Shown: positions 10,274 through 23,002 of the stretch, one piece after another | Layout: each line of letters begins with the position of its first letter | Numbering within the stretch: position 1 is the first letter of the stretch | Source: Diabrotica undecimpunctata | Taxonomy: Eukaryota; Arthropoda; Insecta; Coleoptera; Chrysomelidae | DNA length: 64,000 bases | Direction: 5' to 3' | Assembly: GCF_040954645.1 (NCBI RefSeq) | Contig: NC_092806.1 | Coordinates: 72,976,141 to 73,040,140, forward strand | Position numbers and translations under genes: made by a program | Notes under the pieces: generated by a model | What the model was told of the DNA's origin: nothing | What the model saw: the letters and a program-made list of their open reading frames with translations, nothing else | The model's database searches: none

Positions 10274-10908
10274 TTTATTAACAAATAAATTATTTGACGT
10301 ATCTTATTAAAATAAATACTTTTTCTATCTTGGTAATTTTTTAAAAAATGTTTTCTTTTTAGAGTTATTTACAATTTTTTGTTGATAAAAAGCCGTAATT
10401 AATGATGTTTGGATTTTTTTTTTTTTCTAAAAAACTACTAAATGAATTTAAATTCTGTAAAAAGCTTTATAATCTTTAAACCTTTAAGTACACGTATGAA
10501 TATTTTGACAAAGATAAATGGATTGTATCTAACTCAAAACATGGAACCAAATATTTCGAATATGCATTTTGAGCAATCTTTGTTTAAATTATTTAAAACT
10601 GTGCTTTTAGCAACGTAGAAACCATTTATCATTGTCAAAATATTCTTACGTATACGTGAAGGTTTAAAGATTATAAATTTTTTTGTAGAATTGTAATTGA
10701 TTTAGTAGTTTTTTAGAAAAAAAATCCCAAAAATCACTAATTAATTAAGGCATTTTTCCAACAAAAAATTGCTAATAACTTTAAATAAGAAGCATTTTTC
10801 AAAAAATTACCAAGAGAGGAAAAGTATTTACTTCGATGATATGTCTACAATTTTACTCGAAGCGATTCGGGAAATTGTGTTTTTGTTATAAGTTATTTGT
10901 TAATAACA
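10274..10908. repeat. Large imperfect inverted repeat, arms about 250 bp, spacer about 90 bp
   Basis: The left arm (about 10274-10525) and right arm (about 10612-10908) are reverse complements with scattered mismatches and small gaps. Shared words include 'tcttggtaattttttaaaaa', 'ctaaaaaactactaaat', 'ataatctttaaacctt' and 'gaatattttgaca'. No coding capacity. It looks like a fold-back or MITE-class element that has diverged. It begins about 190 bases after the 9865-10080 palindrome and shares no obvious arm sequence with it. Confidence 0.75.
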
Positions 10909-11810
10909 ATTTGTAACAAAAAACAAATGAACCAAGGAAGGTTGTCTTCATGCACCACTAAGGATCAACTATAAAATGTACCTTGATACACTAAAGAAAC
11001 TACTAATCCTCACAAAGGAAGTGATTAGATCAGTATGATAAACATAGGAAAATGTAAAATATGAATTTTAAATATAACAAAATTGAAATGTAGGAAAATT
11101 TAACCAATTTGTAATATAAAAATATAACCAAATTGAATGCTGGCTAGCAGACTGTGCCGGAGAGTGACTACTTGACACTCAAAAGTGGATTCGGCAAATT
11201 TACATGTCTTACAAAGACCGTAGAATAAAAAAATAGATGGCAAGGTAATCAAACAATAATATGAATAGATGTAAATGTAAGTAAGTGATAGAATATGGAA
11301 GTTGCTCTGATGTGAGAATATTGAAAATGTGAGTGGGCGCCAGGAAAGTATTAACATATGCCTTTCAAGGTATCTTGTAATACTGTATACCCTTTTGCTG
11401 AATTGAAAAAAAAACAGGTATTAATTGAAATATTTAGTCTTCACAACAAATTTAATACCTAACCAAATATATACAGTCTATCTTAATGCTTTAAGCTACC
11501 CACCACCACTTATGTACAGTTAACCTAGTTATATACTAAAAAAATGGCCTGATTATACACAATTTATCCCTGAATTTTAATTTACTAAAAGGTAGGACCT
11601 AATACTATTTTAGGAATTTACAAATAATAAATATGAGTAAGAAAATTTACTAATTGTACCTAAAAAGGTAATTTACTCGCCTAATAGAAATGTAATTCTT
11701 TACTTTGACTTTCAATTAAAAGTAGTAATAAAGTTATATGAACACTCTATCCTGAACGGAATAGGTGCCAAAGGTTTAATAGTTATTTAACCAACAAGTG
11801 TATTAATAAG
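10909..11810. other. Intron stretch without recognisable features
   Basis: AT-rich, with no credible coding frame, element end or repeat recognised. Confidence 0.5.
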
Positions 11811-12524
11811 GGCGATTAACAATTGAGATATTTTAACGCGTGAGCGAAGCGAGCGCGTTAATGTTCAAGATTGTTAATCGCCATTTTTATTCACGAGTTC
11901 ATTACAAAACTTTTCCGTCGACCGTACTTTTTAGAAATAAAGATATCTTAGTTTAAATATTTATTTACTTAACCGTAAACAACAATTTTTTCAGCTTTCA
12001 TTGCCTTTATTCAAAGTTTCCTTAGTGGTAGTTTTATTATAGTAAACATTAATATTCGAAATGGTGCAATTACTGAAAATAAAGGAAGATATTGATAAAT
12101 GATTATCTGCTGTATAGCATTTCGACAAATTTATGTTTAAGTCTTCTTGGACTTCTGTAAATTCTGTGATAGAAGAAGTTAAATTCTGGCGGAATTCTTC
12201 GTCAATATCCATCCTTTGATTTTTAAAATACACAGAATTTTAAACAATAAAGTAAATAATGACATACAATGACAGATAGTACTAACAGCGGCTACTTCAT
12301 TTTAAATTAATTTTTTAGTTTGAATATAAATAGGTATATGTTTGGTTGCCTACACCACAGGTCACTGCCAATCACAGAGCGTTTAATTAATTTATGCAAG
12401 CAATGTATGTTGTGTTGCCTATAATAAAATCGTTCATTAATAGAAAATCATTCATTAATAGGGGTCATTAATCAATGATTTTGAGGGTGTTAAAATTGAT
12501 CATAAATGGACGGTCGACGGAAAA
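11811..12524. repeat. Hairpin plus inverted-repeat pair; candidate non-autonomous DNA element
   Basis: A hairpin at 11811-11882 has outer arms ggcgattaacaa / ttgttaatcgcc and inner arms taacgcg / cgcgtta around gagcgaagcgag. A second inverted pair, ttttccgtcgaccgt, lies at 11911-11925 and (inverted) 12510-12524, about 600 bases apart. Between them a minus-strand frame of 80 codons (11991-12233) encodes a short acidic peptide that I do not recognise. At 12425-12475 a short 'tcattaatag'-type word repeats three times. The two structures may belong to one element, but element ends and target duplication were not resolved. Confidence 0.4.
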
Positions 12525-13929
12525 TATATATTAATGTAGATACCAATAACGAACTCTCTGATTAAATGTGTACACAAAAAACCGCACAGTTGAGTTAATA
12601 AGGAGGATTTAAAACTTCAACATGTAGTCGACAATTAATCCTTAAATATTATTCAATATTATTAAAAAAAAATGACGGATCTTTATTATTATAAGAATAG
12701 TATGATTTAAAGTAAAAAAATTCTTATAAAAAATTATTAAAAATGATGAATAAAAAAAACTTAATACAAATTGACAGTGTTACACACTCTAATCAACGAG
12801 AGAGGTCTTTCCGGCTGGTTTCCTGAAGTTGTCCGGGAATAGTCTGATAGAGATCTGGACCTCTGAAGGAACAACTAAAAATGACGAGAATCAACCCTGA
12901 GGATCAGGTGTACAATCTCCCTTTTTCTTAAAATAAAACCAAAAACAGAGCCACGAATTCTTCCCCTTAACTCCTTATTAAACTCCTCGAGTAGGCTAAA
13001 AAGAACATTGGTGTTAGTGTTCCTTCTTACTCTTGATAAAAGGTAGGGAAAAACACAAGGGTTATTAATCTTGAAAGATACTACAAAAAGTTACTAAGGA
13101 ACCTTGTATAAAGGCAAAAAAAACCTTAATGAGTTTGTAAAAATGTGACCTTCTAATGGTTTGACCATATTTTATGTGAAATGGATTGATTAAATACATA
13201 ATTTTAACGAAAAGTATGCTCTGGATATATTTTAGAATATTCAAGAACGGTTTGAGATAAAATATTTTTAAAAACTGAACCAAGATATATAATATGTTTT
13301 TAAGGTTTGGAAGTAAAATAGGAAATTGACATGATTGTATATTATTAATGGATTTTAGATTTAGAATATTTCTTAATGAAATGATGTGAAAAATGACAAA
13401 TATACATATATCAACTATCAAAGGAGACATGACAATATTTTAGACATCAAAATGGCTGATGGTTTTTAAACGTTTTCCCCTTTTTATTGATAATTAGATC
13501 CACTTACGAGTTCAGAGTGGCTATAAACCAACAAGAAACACACAAAAACAAACCAAAACTTTACTCCAACTTTCTTCTTCCCAAAAAAACAAAATTTAAT
13601 ATTCTTAAAACAAATTCTAGCACATCTCTAGCCGCCTACTGGTTTAATCCAACTTTTCTTCCCCGAGGTCAAAACAAGAGTGACTCGAGTCGGAAGAAGC
13701 ATGTATACAGTTTTCCCAAAACTGCCGCTTGGAGTCGCTGCTTAATACCAACTTAGAAATTAAAAATTACTAAGAGATAACGACTGAATATTGATTTAAA
13801 GATTTTATTTAAAAGTGATGAAAGGATTATTGAAGTGACGGAGTCTTTACAAATTTCCAGCCCACTTGGAAAAAATACATTTGAAAATTATTATTCGGTA
13901 TATTCTGTTCCTAAGCGTCTTTTTAGGGG
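12525..13929. other. Intron stretch without recognised genes
   Basis: AT-rich sequence with an isolated more complex block at 12785-12910. Frames at 13065-13430 (minus) and 13487-13756 (plus) are open but have low-complexity composition and no family resemblance. It may contain the untranslated or LTR part of an eroded retrotransposon, given the Gypsy RT remnant that follows, but no repeat pair was found. Confidence 0.4.
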
Positions 13930-14150
13930 TAAACCGCTCACCTAATAATTTTGATAGAGTATTCTAATAATGCTCGAGTATCCTCAATCCTGCTTATTAA
14001 AAATAAAGATAGGAGATTTTATGTGGATTTCAGTAGGTCGAATTCTGTCACTGTTAGTGATAGTTATTGTTTACCCCCAGATGTCTAATACTCTAGATAA
14101 GCTTTGTAATGCAAGGTTTTTGTCTAGTCTTGGAGACCAGTTCCAAAATT
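13930..14150 (+). mobile_element. Gypsy reverse transcriptase remnant
   Basis: The + strand reads 'SSILLIKNKDRRFYVDFSRS' and 'NSVTVSDSYCLPPDV', then after a frameshift 'LDKLCNARFLSSLGDQF'. These match the N-terminal RT blocks of Gypsy elements (S.. W.SP.VLV.KKDG, ..R.CVDYR.LN..T, LP.ID). The catalytic YVDD region is missing. It probably belongs to the same family as the gag at 8600-9800. Confidence 0.65.
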
Positions 14151-14349
14151 AGAGTAATTATAATTATGATTCGTCTAGTTGGACATAGTTTCTTTGAGGT
14201 ACATTCACCCAAAAAGCATAGAGGTGGTAAAAGACATGATCTGTCTTTACATTGTGGTAATAACTGGAGATCATCCCTTAACAGTTTGCAGCCCATAACG
14301 TTGTTTATTTTTTAAAGCGTATTATATTCCTAAGCGTAGACTTTGACAT

Positions 14350-15075
14350 TAGCTAGAATATTTTGACATTTGTGGTACTTTACTTCGTTGGCGATGATTT
14401 CCTAATGAGCAGACATTACAAAGTTAGAGTCGGCGAGTATTTTCCGGAGAGTAGGTTAGTGAAAAGAGGACTGCCACAGAGTTCTGTCCTTATTTCTATG
14501 CTTTTTACGGTTTACACTAGCGATGTTTCTTAATATGTTTTAAATAAAATATCGCTTTATGCCGACGACACAAAAATATATGCCAATTCAATTACAAGGC
14601 AGCTTACTCTCTAAATAAACTTGCATCCTAACGTGGTACGACTATACTACCTTTATTTATAAAATTTAGACTATATTTTACAATAATTCTCTAAACTTTG
14701 TTTTATTTATGTAAGACTGATTTTTGAGTGCACTTGTCCAATGTGATACCTTAAATTGATACCCCGAATTGGTTCAAAATAAAACCTTGTTGTTAAATGT
14801 TGTAAAGAAAAGCCACTCGAATCCCTTTCTGACTGAAAAGACTTATTTATGAAGAAAGGCAGTATAGCAAATTTGATATCACCAGATTAAACTTAAAAAA
14901 GTGAACCTTTCTTTAAAATTAAGATATAACTTCCTACCAAATAGAGTTTTTGACAGCTGAAATAACCTTAGTAATACCATTGACTGTGCCCCTTCTACCA
15001 ACTGATTTTAAAACAGACTTAAACATTTTTTATTATAGTAAACTAGGTTTTTATTATACCTTATAGTTTTAAAGA
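14350..15075 (+). mobile_element. LINE RT C-terminal remnant (CR1/Jockey-like)
   Basis: Readable blocks on the + strand are 'YFPESRLVKRGLPQSSVL' (the conserved G(L/V)PQGSVL box), 'LFTVYTSDVS' and, after a stop, 'ISLYADDTKIYA' with both catalytic aspartates. A decayed tail near 14805-15050 ends in 'TDFKTDLNIFYYS', as in terminal regions of such proteins. Several stops and a deletion after the ADD box are evident. Confidence 0.7.
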
Positions 15076-15164
15076 TCTTTGAACCACCACTAGGTCTCTG
15101 GTAACGATTTAAGAATGGAAGGTATGGACACTTTGAGCTGTGTAGAATATTTTACTATTAAATT

Positions 15165-15540
15165 TTACATTATTATCATGATCGGTGATGCTACAGCATT
15201 AGATGAGCCTCGACCTTTCCCAGTCTATTTCGCCAGTCGTTTCTGTTTACCAACCTCGTCCACACCATCCCTCTATCTCAGTCTAGGTTTTCCTCTACAC
15301 CTATTTTCTAGTGGTGCCGGTAATAGTGTTCGTCTGGGTGGGTAATTTTCATTTGCTCTTGACACATGTCCAGCCCATCTAAGCCTACCTCTTTGTATGA
15401 AAGATTTTACATCTATACCATCAACTATTTCTTTATACTTCTCGTACAATTCAAAATTATTCTGCGTACTATCTTCCTTTCGAAGACGAGCAGACGATTT
15501 ACGTCTGTTTTGGAGATGGTCAATGTTTTTGACCCAATTA
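15165..15540 (-). mobile_element. LINE 3' end remnant (RTE-like)
   Basis: On the minus strand, 'FELYEKYKEIVDGIDVKSF' and 'QRGRLRWAGHVSRANEN' are readable, followed by the basic 'GKPRLR..DGVDEV' block, the standard C-terminus of RTE-like LINE proteins. It ends about 38 bases before the exon 2 acceptor. Confidence 0.65.
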
Positions 15541-15577
15541 AATTTTAAATACTAAATAAAAAAATTCTATTTTTCAG

Positions 15578-15701
15578 GAACCTTTTAGATAAAGGGATTG
15601 AACCACCAGATGGGGATGAAGATATATCCAGAAGAAAATTAAGAGTTAAAGAGTTTTCAAATCGATTTTCAAGGAACTATCTTTATCCAATCGTCAGGCA
15701 G
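15578..15701 (+). CDS. Host gene, exon 2 of those visible
   Basis: A 124-base exon between acceptor 'ttctatttttcag' (AG at 15576-15577) and donor CAG|GTAATA. Its first base completes the Arg codon left by exon 1; 41 codons follow and it ends in phase 0. The peptide includes 'NLLDKGIEPPDGDEDISRRK' and 'FSNRFSRNYLYPIVRQ', charged and helix-prone. It is too short to stand out as an ORF, and was found by looking for an exon that matches the phase and strand of its neighbours. The intron before it is 13,555 bases and the one after is 3,649 bases. Confidence 0.75.
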
Positions 15702-18700
15702 GTAATATTCAAAATGTGAGATACTACAGATCAGATCGATTTAGTAAAAATACATTCACATACACTTTTATCTTTATTCGAGAAAATTTATTAATACATA
15801 TAGTTTTTGTTTAAAAAATCATATTGGTACTTTTAGTTATACGTATATTTAAAATATTAAACAGTAGCCCAGGCTATAGAGAAAAGAAATAGGTATTTCG
15901 CGTAAAAAACTTTAGCACATGTCTAAGTTTTCAATGAATGGGGGTTTTTCTAATAATAAATACATAAAAAGAAACCATTTACTATTTTTGTTTAGAATAA
16001 GCCACAATTTTACTTTAACAAACGTAAATTGCTTGAAGTTACGCCCGGCATATTCAAGCTGAAGGTAACAAAAAATTCTAAACAGAGCCAGTTTATCTAT
16101 GATCCGTAAAAGGTTACAGTTTCATAGATGAAATTTATTAATATTATTAATATAATTAAATAAGACATTGTAAGTATATGAAAGTATATTTAGTTTACAT
16201 ATAGTATATGAAAATTCATATGAAAAACATAAAATATACATTTAAATAAATTTAATATTATTTTAGAACAAAACAGTATACGTAGAACATCAAATAGACA
16301 TTTAAATGTAATTCCGAAATTAGACATCATTAGACATCAGTAGAGAAAATATCTCAATATTTAACAAGCCACAGGAAAAAAAATATAGAATATACTTAAA
16401 ATTAAATTGAAAAAGTCTAATAAAATTGAAGAGAACATAAACAACGAAGAAATGAAAGCTGTAAGAACTTTAAAAAATTATGAATTCCAGTACATTCAAT
16501 TTATGCTATTTCTTAAAAATTATCGGACCAATAAGAAAATTATAAATTAAAGTCTAAAATTAATATCGTTGGTAAAAATCTGTGAAAATTTCGAGTCTTA
16601 TTGTTTATAAGCAAAGAAGATATGAATTAAAAAAATATATTATCTTGGATCCTATTGGACGTAAAAGGTTTTTTTTAAATATGCGTTTTTTAACCATCTC
16701 TATCTAAATTAACTTGTTAAAATTAATTGAAATGAAAAATAACGAAATTATTGTAAATGCTTAAAACTATTAAAATAATTTTTTTAACACCATTTTTAAC
16801 AATAATTTTGAAATTAATAGTAATTTTTTTGGATAAGTTTTAAGTTAAAAGTTGAAATCTTCAAGAATATATTCCACTTTAGTAAAATGTTCTAGAACCA
16901 TTTTTTTACAAGAACAGTTGTTTAAATAATTCGTCTTTGGGATAAACAATTAATTTTTTAAATAAATTATCAAAGCGATCCGGCTGAAATTTAGCACACA
17001 TATTGACACATTTGATGCCCTCATTGTCAAAATTTTTTAGTCATTTACAATTGTTATTGCAATAGTTATAAATATTTATTTAATATTGCTAAAAGATGCG
17101 TATTTAGCTTCTTTATCCATTTTAATTCTTAAAAAATAAAATTTAAACTCTTTTATGATACTCCAAAATCGATTACTTATATAATTTAATTTGAAAATTA
17201 TGTAAGCAAAATTTTGGACTTTCCCATTGTTTAAAAAAAATGCATATCTGGTTGAATCTTTTCATGTATTTATAATTAGAAAGACTCCCCTTTTATTTAA
17301 AACTTTCATATATCTGCTAAATTTTTCAACCTTTTTTACCTAGCCTGGGCAACAGCTCAAGAGTACTGTGTTCTACAGCTGCTGAACATGAATCTAAAAT
17401 AAAACAAGAGATACATGGTATTAATTTATTGACAGTGCACAACAGGCCTTGTAGATATAGACCAAAAAGTTGCATGTATATTACTTGAAACTATTTTGTT
17501 TAGTAAAAGTTTTCTACAATAATTTCCCATCTTCTGTCTTCTGCTTCCATTCTCTAATTTAAGACACTTTTTACCTATCGTGCCCTTTGTCTTTCCTTTT
17601 ACTTTCTATAGGCCTCATATGTAAGACCATTCTTGGCTAGTTATCCCCTTGATATGCTCCAGCCACTCGATTATTTGTGCCTTGACATGTCAGAATTTTA
17701 ATCTTGTTTTAGTAATTGAATACTTCGTGATCATTTCTTACTCTTTATCTCAAAATGCTTCTTAGCTTTTTAAACTTATTGACCCTCTTAAATTCAGATG
17801 ATTCATTATCTTTATTTTTTCGTTTTTTTCTTCAAATTTTCTTATCCTTCATCTTAACTTCTCCCCATAACCATATATTTTAATTTTTTAATATTTATTT
17901 TCAGCGATAGTAGCTTTTGCCAAAAGATTTAATCTTTTACACGTTTCGTATACAGAAAACGACATTATTAAATCGTCTTCGTTCATGACCACCAAAGTAG
18001 GTGGCATCTCTGTACGTTAACCACTGCAGTGGTAAACTTTTAGGAGACATTTGATGAACTTTCCCAGTTTGAATTTATATCAGCCCGAGGGTCTGATGAA
18101 GCAGGGATGCTGAAATAAGTCATAACACTCTGTGATACCGATTCGAGTACGGGAAGTTTAAACAAATTTTATTTGGTAACTCAATTCAACAAAGCGATAG
18201 CCGCTTTTGCTAAATATATCATTTAGATTTATCTTACATAGAAAAAGTCCATTGACGAAAAAGAAGAAGTATTAAAATTCTAGAATTTTAGAATTCCAAT
18301 AACTGGTCCAGATCATTTCTTCTAGACATTCATATTTCTATTTATCTCCTTTCCCAATGATTCGAACACGATGGCCTTGTGAAATTTTAATAGTTTCGTG
18401 TTCCAAGGCTAGCAAGTACTTTATCTAATAGTTTTTGTCTTAACATTAAGCAAGTTTATTATAATTTTATATGTCACTTATATAACTCAATTTTGTAACG
18501 CTCATTTAGACCATTAACGATCGTATCAACTGATATTTTTTGCACCATTCAACATCAACTTTAAATTCATGTAATTTCTTGCTCACATGCTGGAATCTAC
18601 TTCACAGCTAGGCTTTGTATACTTGCTGTAGATGGCATCTCTAGAGCAAATATTAAATGAGATCTAGTAACATTTTTTACCAGTAGATGGCACATAAATA

Positions 18701-19350
18701 TATTTTTCTATATTGATTATAGATAGAAAGATCATGTAGAGAACATATATAGAACTATAGTTAAAATAAAGTAAAAGTATTTCCAAGCCTTAATTGAATT
18801 TGGAATGGATTATGAAATATAATTGAAAATAGATTACAGAAGTAAGTAAACTGAGAAAGGTTGCAGAACAATTGATAATAGAAATGGAAATTTATAGGTC
18901 ATCATACTGATATATATAAAAAATTATAAAAGATTTGATGCCCAAATAATATTTTGGCCACCCAAATGAAGAGAAAGAAAAGAAAATAAGATAAAATTAA
19001 ATACCATAAAATATACTAAAATGAAATGGATGACAACAGCACTGGACCAGTAGAGAAGTCAAGGGAAAGTCTGATAGATACTATTGTATATTGATGTCTT
19101 CCCTTCGATAATGTTTTTATAACATCACATTTTACATATTTATTATTTTAATTTGTTTGTTATATATTGGTATTGATATTTTATATTTTAAGATATAATT
19201 TTCTCACAAAGATATTTTCCCAATCTAGTAAAATATTAGTATTATCTAATAAGATCGTGCCTTATTGACAAATTTTAGTAGTATTGCCCACTATATCTAA
19301 ATATTTATCTGCAAGTTTATTCTTAATACGTATACAATTATTTCTTTTAG
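15702..19350. other. Intron 2: AT-rich, largely featureless
   Basis: No supported coding frame. A block near 16002 ('gaataagccacaattttac') resembles the edge of the fold-back family of 9865-10080. The region 17500-17800 has minus-strand LINE-like composition but no readable motif. At 18080-18120, 'gggtctgatgaagcaggg' resembles the conserved hairpin-proximal motif of Penelope-like element ends. All are weak. Confidence 0.4.
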
Positions 19351-19587
19351 ATTGACGAATTAAGTAAATTTAAGCAAATCCATCCTACTACCAATCAAAA
19401 GGTGTTAAACGCTTACAATGTTATATATAACGGACTAGTAGCATATCAGAATCATCTTCCGACCTCTATAGGTGCATGTTCTTCCGATAAACTCAAACTA
19501 CTGCTTAAACATCTTATGGATCTTTGTGATATTCATTTTAAACTTGTACCAAAAGAAGACGAAAATGGTTACTGCGATATTATACAG
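19351..19587 (+). CDS. Host gene, exon 3 of those visible
   Basis: A 237-base exon between the pyrimidine-rich acceptor 'atttcttttag' and the donor CAG|GTAGGT. It is exactly 79 codons, phase 0 at both ends, and open throughout. The peptide is mixed charged/hydrophobic ('NAYNVIYNGLVAYQNHLP', 'LKLLLKHLMDLCDIHFKLVP') and looks like helical hairpins. No known domain recognised. It continues directly from the phase-0 end of exon 2. The (TA)n tract and piggyBac element follow within 330 bases of the donor. Confidence 0.8.
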
Positions 19588-19689
19588 GTAGGTTGATTAC
19601 TTACAAATGATGAAAAGGTTGCCAATATGAGTCCATGACACTAGTATATAGGAAATAAGTCAATACTCAATAAGTCAAATCAAAGTAGT

Positions 19690-19746
<57 letters not shown>

Positions 19747-19773
19747 TATCTATTTGTATATATATATATATAG

Positions 19774-19840
<67 letters not shown>
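19690..19840. repeat. Interrupted (TA)n tract
   Basis: About 150 bases of TA repeats with a few interruptions (aaatatatctatttgta and gta units). It starts about 100 bases after the exon 3 donor. Confidence 0.95.
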
Positions 19841-19910
19841 TTTAAATAAGAAATAAAACTAAGTCACAGAGTCTGATGATGGGGTATATATTGTAATCCC
19901 CAATTATTAA

Positions 19911-22007
19911 CTCTCCATCACTCGCACCGTTCTTTCTCTAGAATTCTCTAGAAAAAATCTAAAAACCAGGAATACTCCTATGAAGCCTTGTATAAGACTA
20001 TGTTAAATAATGGTGGGAGTACCTATTATCTTATAGCCGACAGCAGTTGTTGTGTTGTTAGTTCGTTCAAGTCTAATACGCGAGCGATCGCGTTCGACGG
20101 AGCGTTAGAAAAAATCTAACTACGCTAGTGTTGGCGTGTGTTGATTTTTAGAGAGATCACTTAAGAAAAGTGATAATATTATCATAAACATAAAAGGTAA
20201 GATTTTTAGTGAAATACCTATAGATTGTTGAACATCCGTTATTATAAGCGCTATTTTGGTTTATTGCAGGTACATATGGACAAGAAAATGGAAAACCAGT
20301 CACTAAAATGGTATGAAGAGATAGACAGCGATGTGGAACCACTAGATTCTGATAAGGACTTAAGTGATGTTCGTTCTGAACACAGTATCCACAATACAGA
20401 TTCTGAGCAGTCCACACAAGATCTACCCAGTGATCCTGAAGATACCATGGAAGAAAGCGGCCAAGATGATGGTTATCCAAGATTTTATGACAAAGATAAA
20501 ACACCATGGTTGAAACATAAGAAACACACTCCCAAAGGTAAGACTAAAGCTTGTAATATTGTTATGAACTTATCTGGAGTAAAAGCAAAAGCAAAAGGCG
20601 ACAAAACCATATTAGAATGCTGGAAATTGTTTTTCTCGGATGCTATGATCAATAATATTGTAAAATATACAACTCAAAAACTGGATATGATGAGAGTGTC
20701 TTATACTCGCCCTAGGGATTGTCCTGCTGTTGAATACGAGGAAATGCAAGCATTTATCGGACTTTTGTTCCTTGCTAGGGTAAAGAGAGCGCAACATTTA
20801 AATACTGATAAACTCACCTGGATTCTATGTGACCATAGATGAAATGTTGGAAGCGTTCCGTGGTCGATACCTTGGTGGGCACTAGAACATTTTTCACACA
20901 AAATCTTGAAATTTATCCCGGAAAAACAACTTGAAAGACCATATCAACTACTCAACGATGCATCTAGTGTAGTAAAAAGACTTATACGTCCTATAAGTGG
21001 AACCGGTCGAAATGTAACTACGGATAATTACTTTTCCTCTGTACCCTTAGCCAACTCTTTATGGAACGATCATTGCTTGACAACGATAGGTACTTTGCGT
21101 AAAAACAAACAACAAATTCCTCCTGAATTGACAAACGTAAAAGGAAGACCTTTATATAGTAGCATGTTTACATATGGTAACGATATAAACAAGTGTGTAC
21201 TTATATGTGCCAAAAAAAAAAAATAAGAATGTACTACTACTTTCAACACTACACAGCGATGGTTTCATTGATAAAAACACCAAAAAGCATACCATGAATA
21301 CCAAGGCAGAATATTCGGTGACTCGATTTAGCAATCGCTGGCCGTTTACTGTTTTTTGCAGCCTAGTAAATATTTCAATTATAAACAGCCAAATAATTTA
21401 CAACAATAACAATAATATTGTAACATCTTGAAGAAGCTAGATTGCGGAGCTTGGCAAGCAACTTTTAATATCCCATCTTCAACGACGTTCCGATATCCCA
21501 AATCTGCCTTTTCAGTTGAGACTCAGGATCCGAAATATAACTGGAGAAAAGCCATCAGTTTCCCAAGGGGCAATTCCAACTATAAAACCAAGATGTTCTT
21601 TTTACCCTGTAAGGAAGAACAGGTTTACCCAACATTATTGTACTAACTCTAAGTTGCCAAAATGTGTGCTCTTTACATTTCGGCAACTTAGTTTAACAAA
21701 TTTTACTTGCCGTCACTGCCTAGAAGAGGAAGAAATCTAATTTTATGCGTAATGCCCCATTTTTTGGAATAAATCCCTTTATTTGTTTTGTTCTAGGGTA
21801 ATGTGTATATTTTTTTAGTTTACCTAGTAATCTTTTTTGCAGTTTTGTTTTAAAAAAATATAAGTTTATCATTTTTTGTAAGTTAATAACCAATAAACTT
21901 AACCAATAAGTACTAATGACTCATTTATTTGACCTATACCCATATGTTTGATAAAATCTAACACGCGAGTGATGGCGTAATTTTTTTGAGCTGCGAGTGA
22001 TGGAGGG
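19911..22007 (+). mobile_element. piggyBac-type DNA transposon, internally deleted, TTAA flanks
   Basis: The element is bounded by TTAA at 19907-19910 and 22008-22011. The inverted ends are c(t/c)ctccatcactcgca at 19911 and its reverse complement ending at 22007; the right end also has a second inner copy of the word (gcgagtgatgg at 21965). Transposase remnants fill the interior (see next entries). The TTAA duplication, acidic N-terminus and C-terminal cysteine finger are diagnostic of piggyBac. The copy is dead: several frameshifts and missing blocks. Confidence 0.9.
20225..21740 (+). pseudogene. piggyBac transposase pseudogene
   Basis: The protein probably starts at Met 20277 or nearby ('MDKKMENQSLKWYEEIDSD'); the first frame (to 20842) has the acidic N-terminus and the block 'VEYEEMQAFIGLLFLARVKR'. 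A deletion then removes the first catalytic region; 'FYVTIDEMLEAFRGRY' (second Asp) follows in another frame at 20820-20865. At 20906-21226 'ISGTGRNVTTDNYFSSVPLA' gives the next Asp, and 21195-21431 carries 'EYSVTRFSNRWPFTVF'. The C-terminus (21516-21740) shows the cysteine finger ('CSFYPVRKNRFTQHYC', 'CRHCLEEEE'). At least four frame changes and missing segments make it non-functional. Confidence 0.88.
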
Positions 22008-22011
22008 TTAA

Positions 22012-23002
22012 ATAATAAAAACTACTTAAGATTGTTAGTATTGACTCATTTCTCATATATTATGATTATTTACAATTAGTTACAATATCCAAAAATGTAT
22101 TTGCTAATTTCAAGGTATCGAATTTAGCGAATATACCCATTCGCCCAGTTTTCATTTTTTCTTCACAAGTCATAAATTTATTAATATAATAATATACCTC
22201 AAATATTTGAGGTATATATTAAAATTGATTTTAATATAATAATAACCAAAAAGTTGCAAAAGCCTATGAAAAGACAAATATTATAAATAATCTCCGTCCA
22301 AAGTTTACCACCAACTATTTTCTGACCCATAAAACAATTTAATAAATTTTTTAATTTTTTGATAACTGAACTATGGTACCTGTCATTGTTTTTATGTTTT
22401 GTGACGTAATGGGATTTTGGCAAGTAATATCCTATTTGAAAGCCCCTGTAGCACTTATTATATTCCTAAATTGTTATACAATTCTGTTGCGAAGTTTCTA
22501 CATAGCGACTATTCAATTTTCAAAGGCAATAAAAAGTCCAATCTCCTAGTCTAAATTTAGACTAAATATTGAGCAATCGCCATTTTAAAACAATGCTTGA
22601 GAATTTCTCGGAATTGCTCTTCAAATGCAAAGACTAGAAGATGTCATAGGTGCATAAAACTTGCCAATAGGAGGAAACCCGTTATAAAATACTTTGAAAT
22701 ACTACTAAAAATTTAACAAATTAAATCCTGTCTTCCTAACATCTTATCTGGCAAGACAATGAATAGTCAAAGGCTATGCAGAAATAGGCAACAGATTAAA
22801 AAGCGGAACAAAGCGTGATACGTTAAAAACTAGAATAAGACACCATACTATTTGGGTAAAGTAGATATATTATGTATCTAAAACACTTTAACTATTGATG
22901 AAATCGTTGCCGTTGTGAGTTCGTCTAAATTATGTAGAAAGAAAAGTCCCTACTTACAATCCTTTAAGTTTATTAACTCTTAAATGTAATTATCAACCTA
23001 TA
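22012..23002. other. Intron 3 stretch without recognised features
   Basis: AT-rich. A short inverted word (acctcaaatatttgaggt near 22197) is the only structure. No coding frame of note. Confidence 0.5.

Noticed and set aside
13065..13430. Minus-strand frame of 121 codons, hydrophobic
   Set aside because: AT-rich Ile/Leu/Phe composition with no motif, splice context or family likeness; probably chance.
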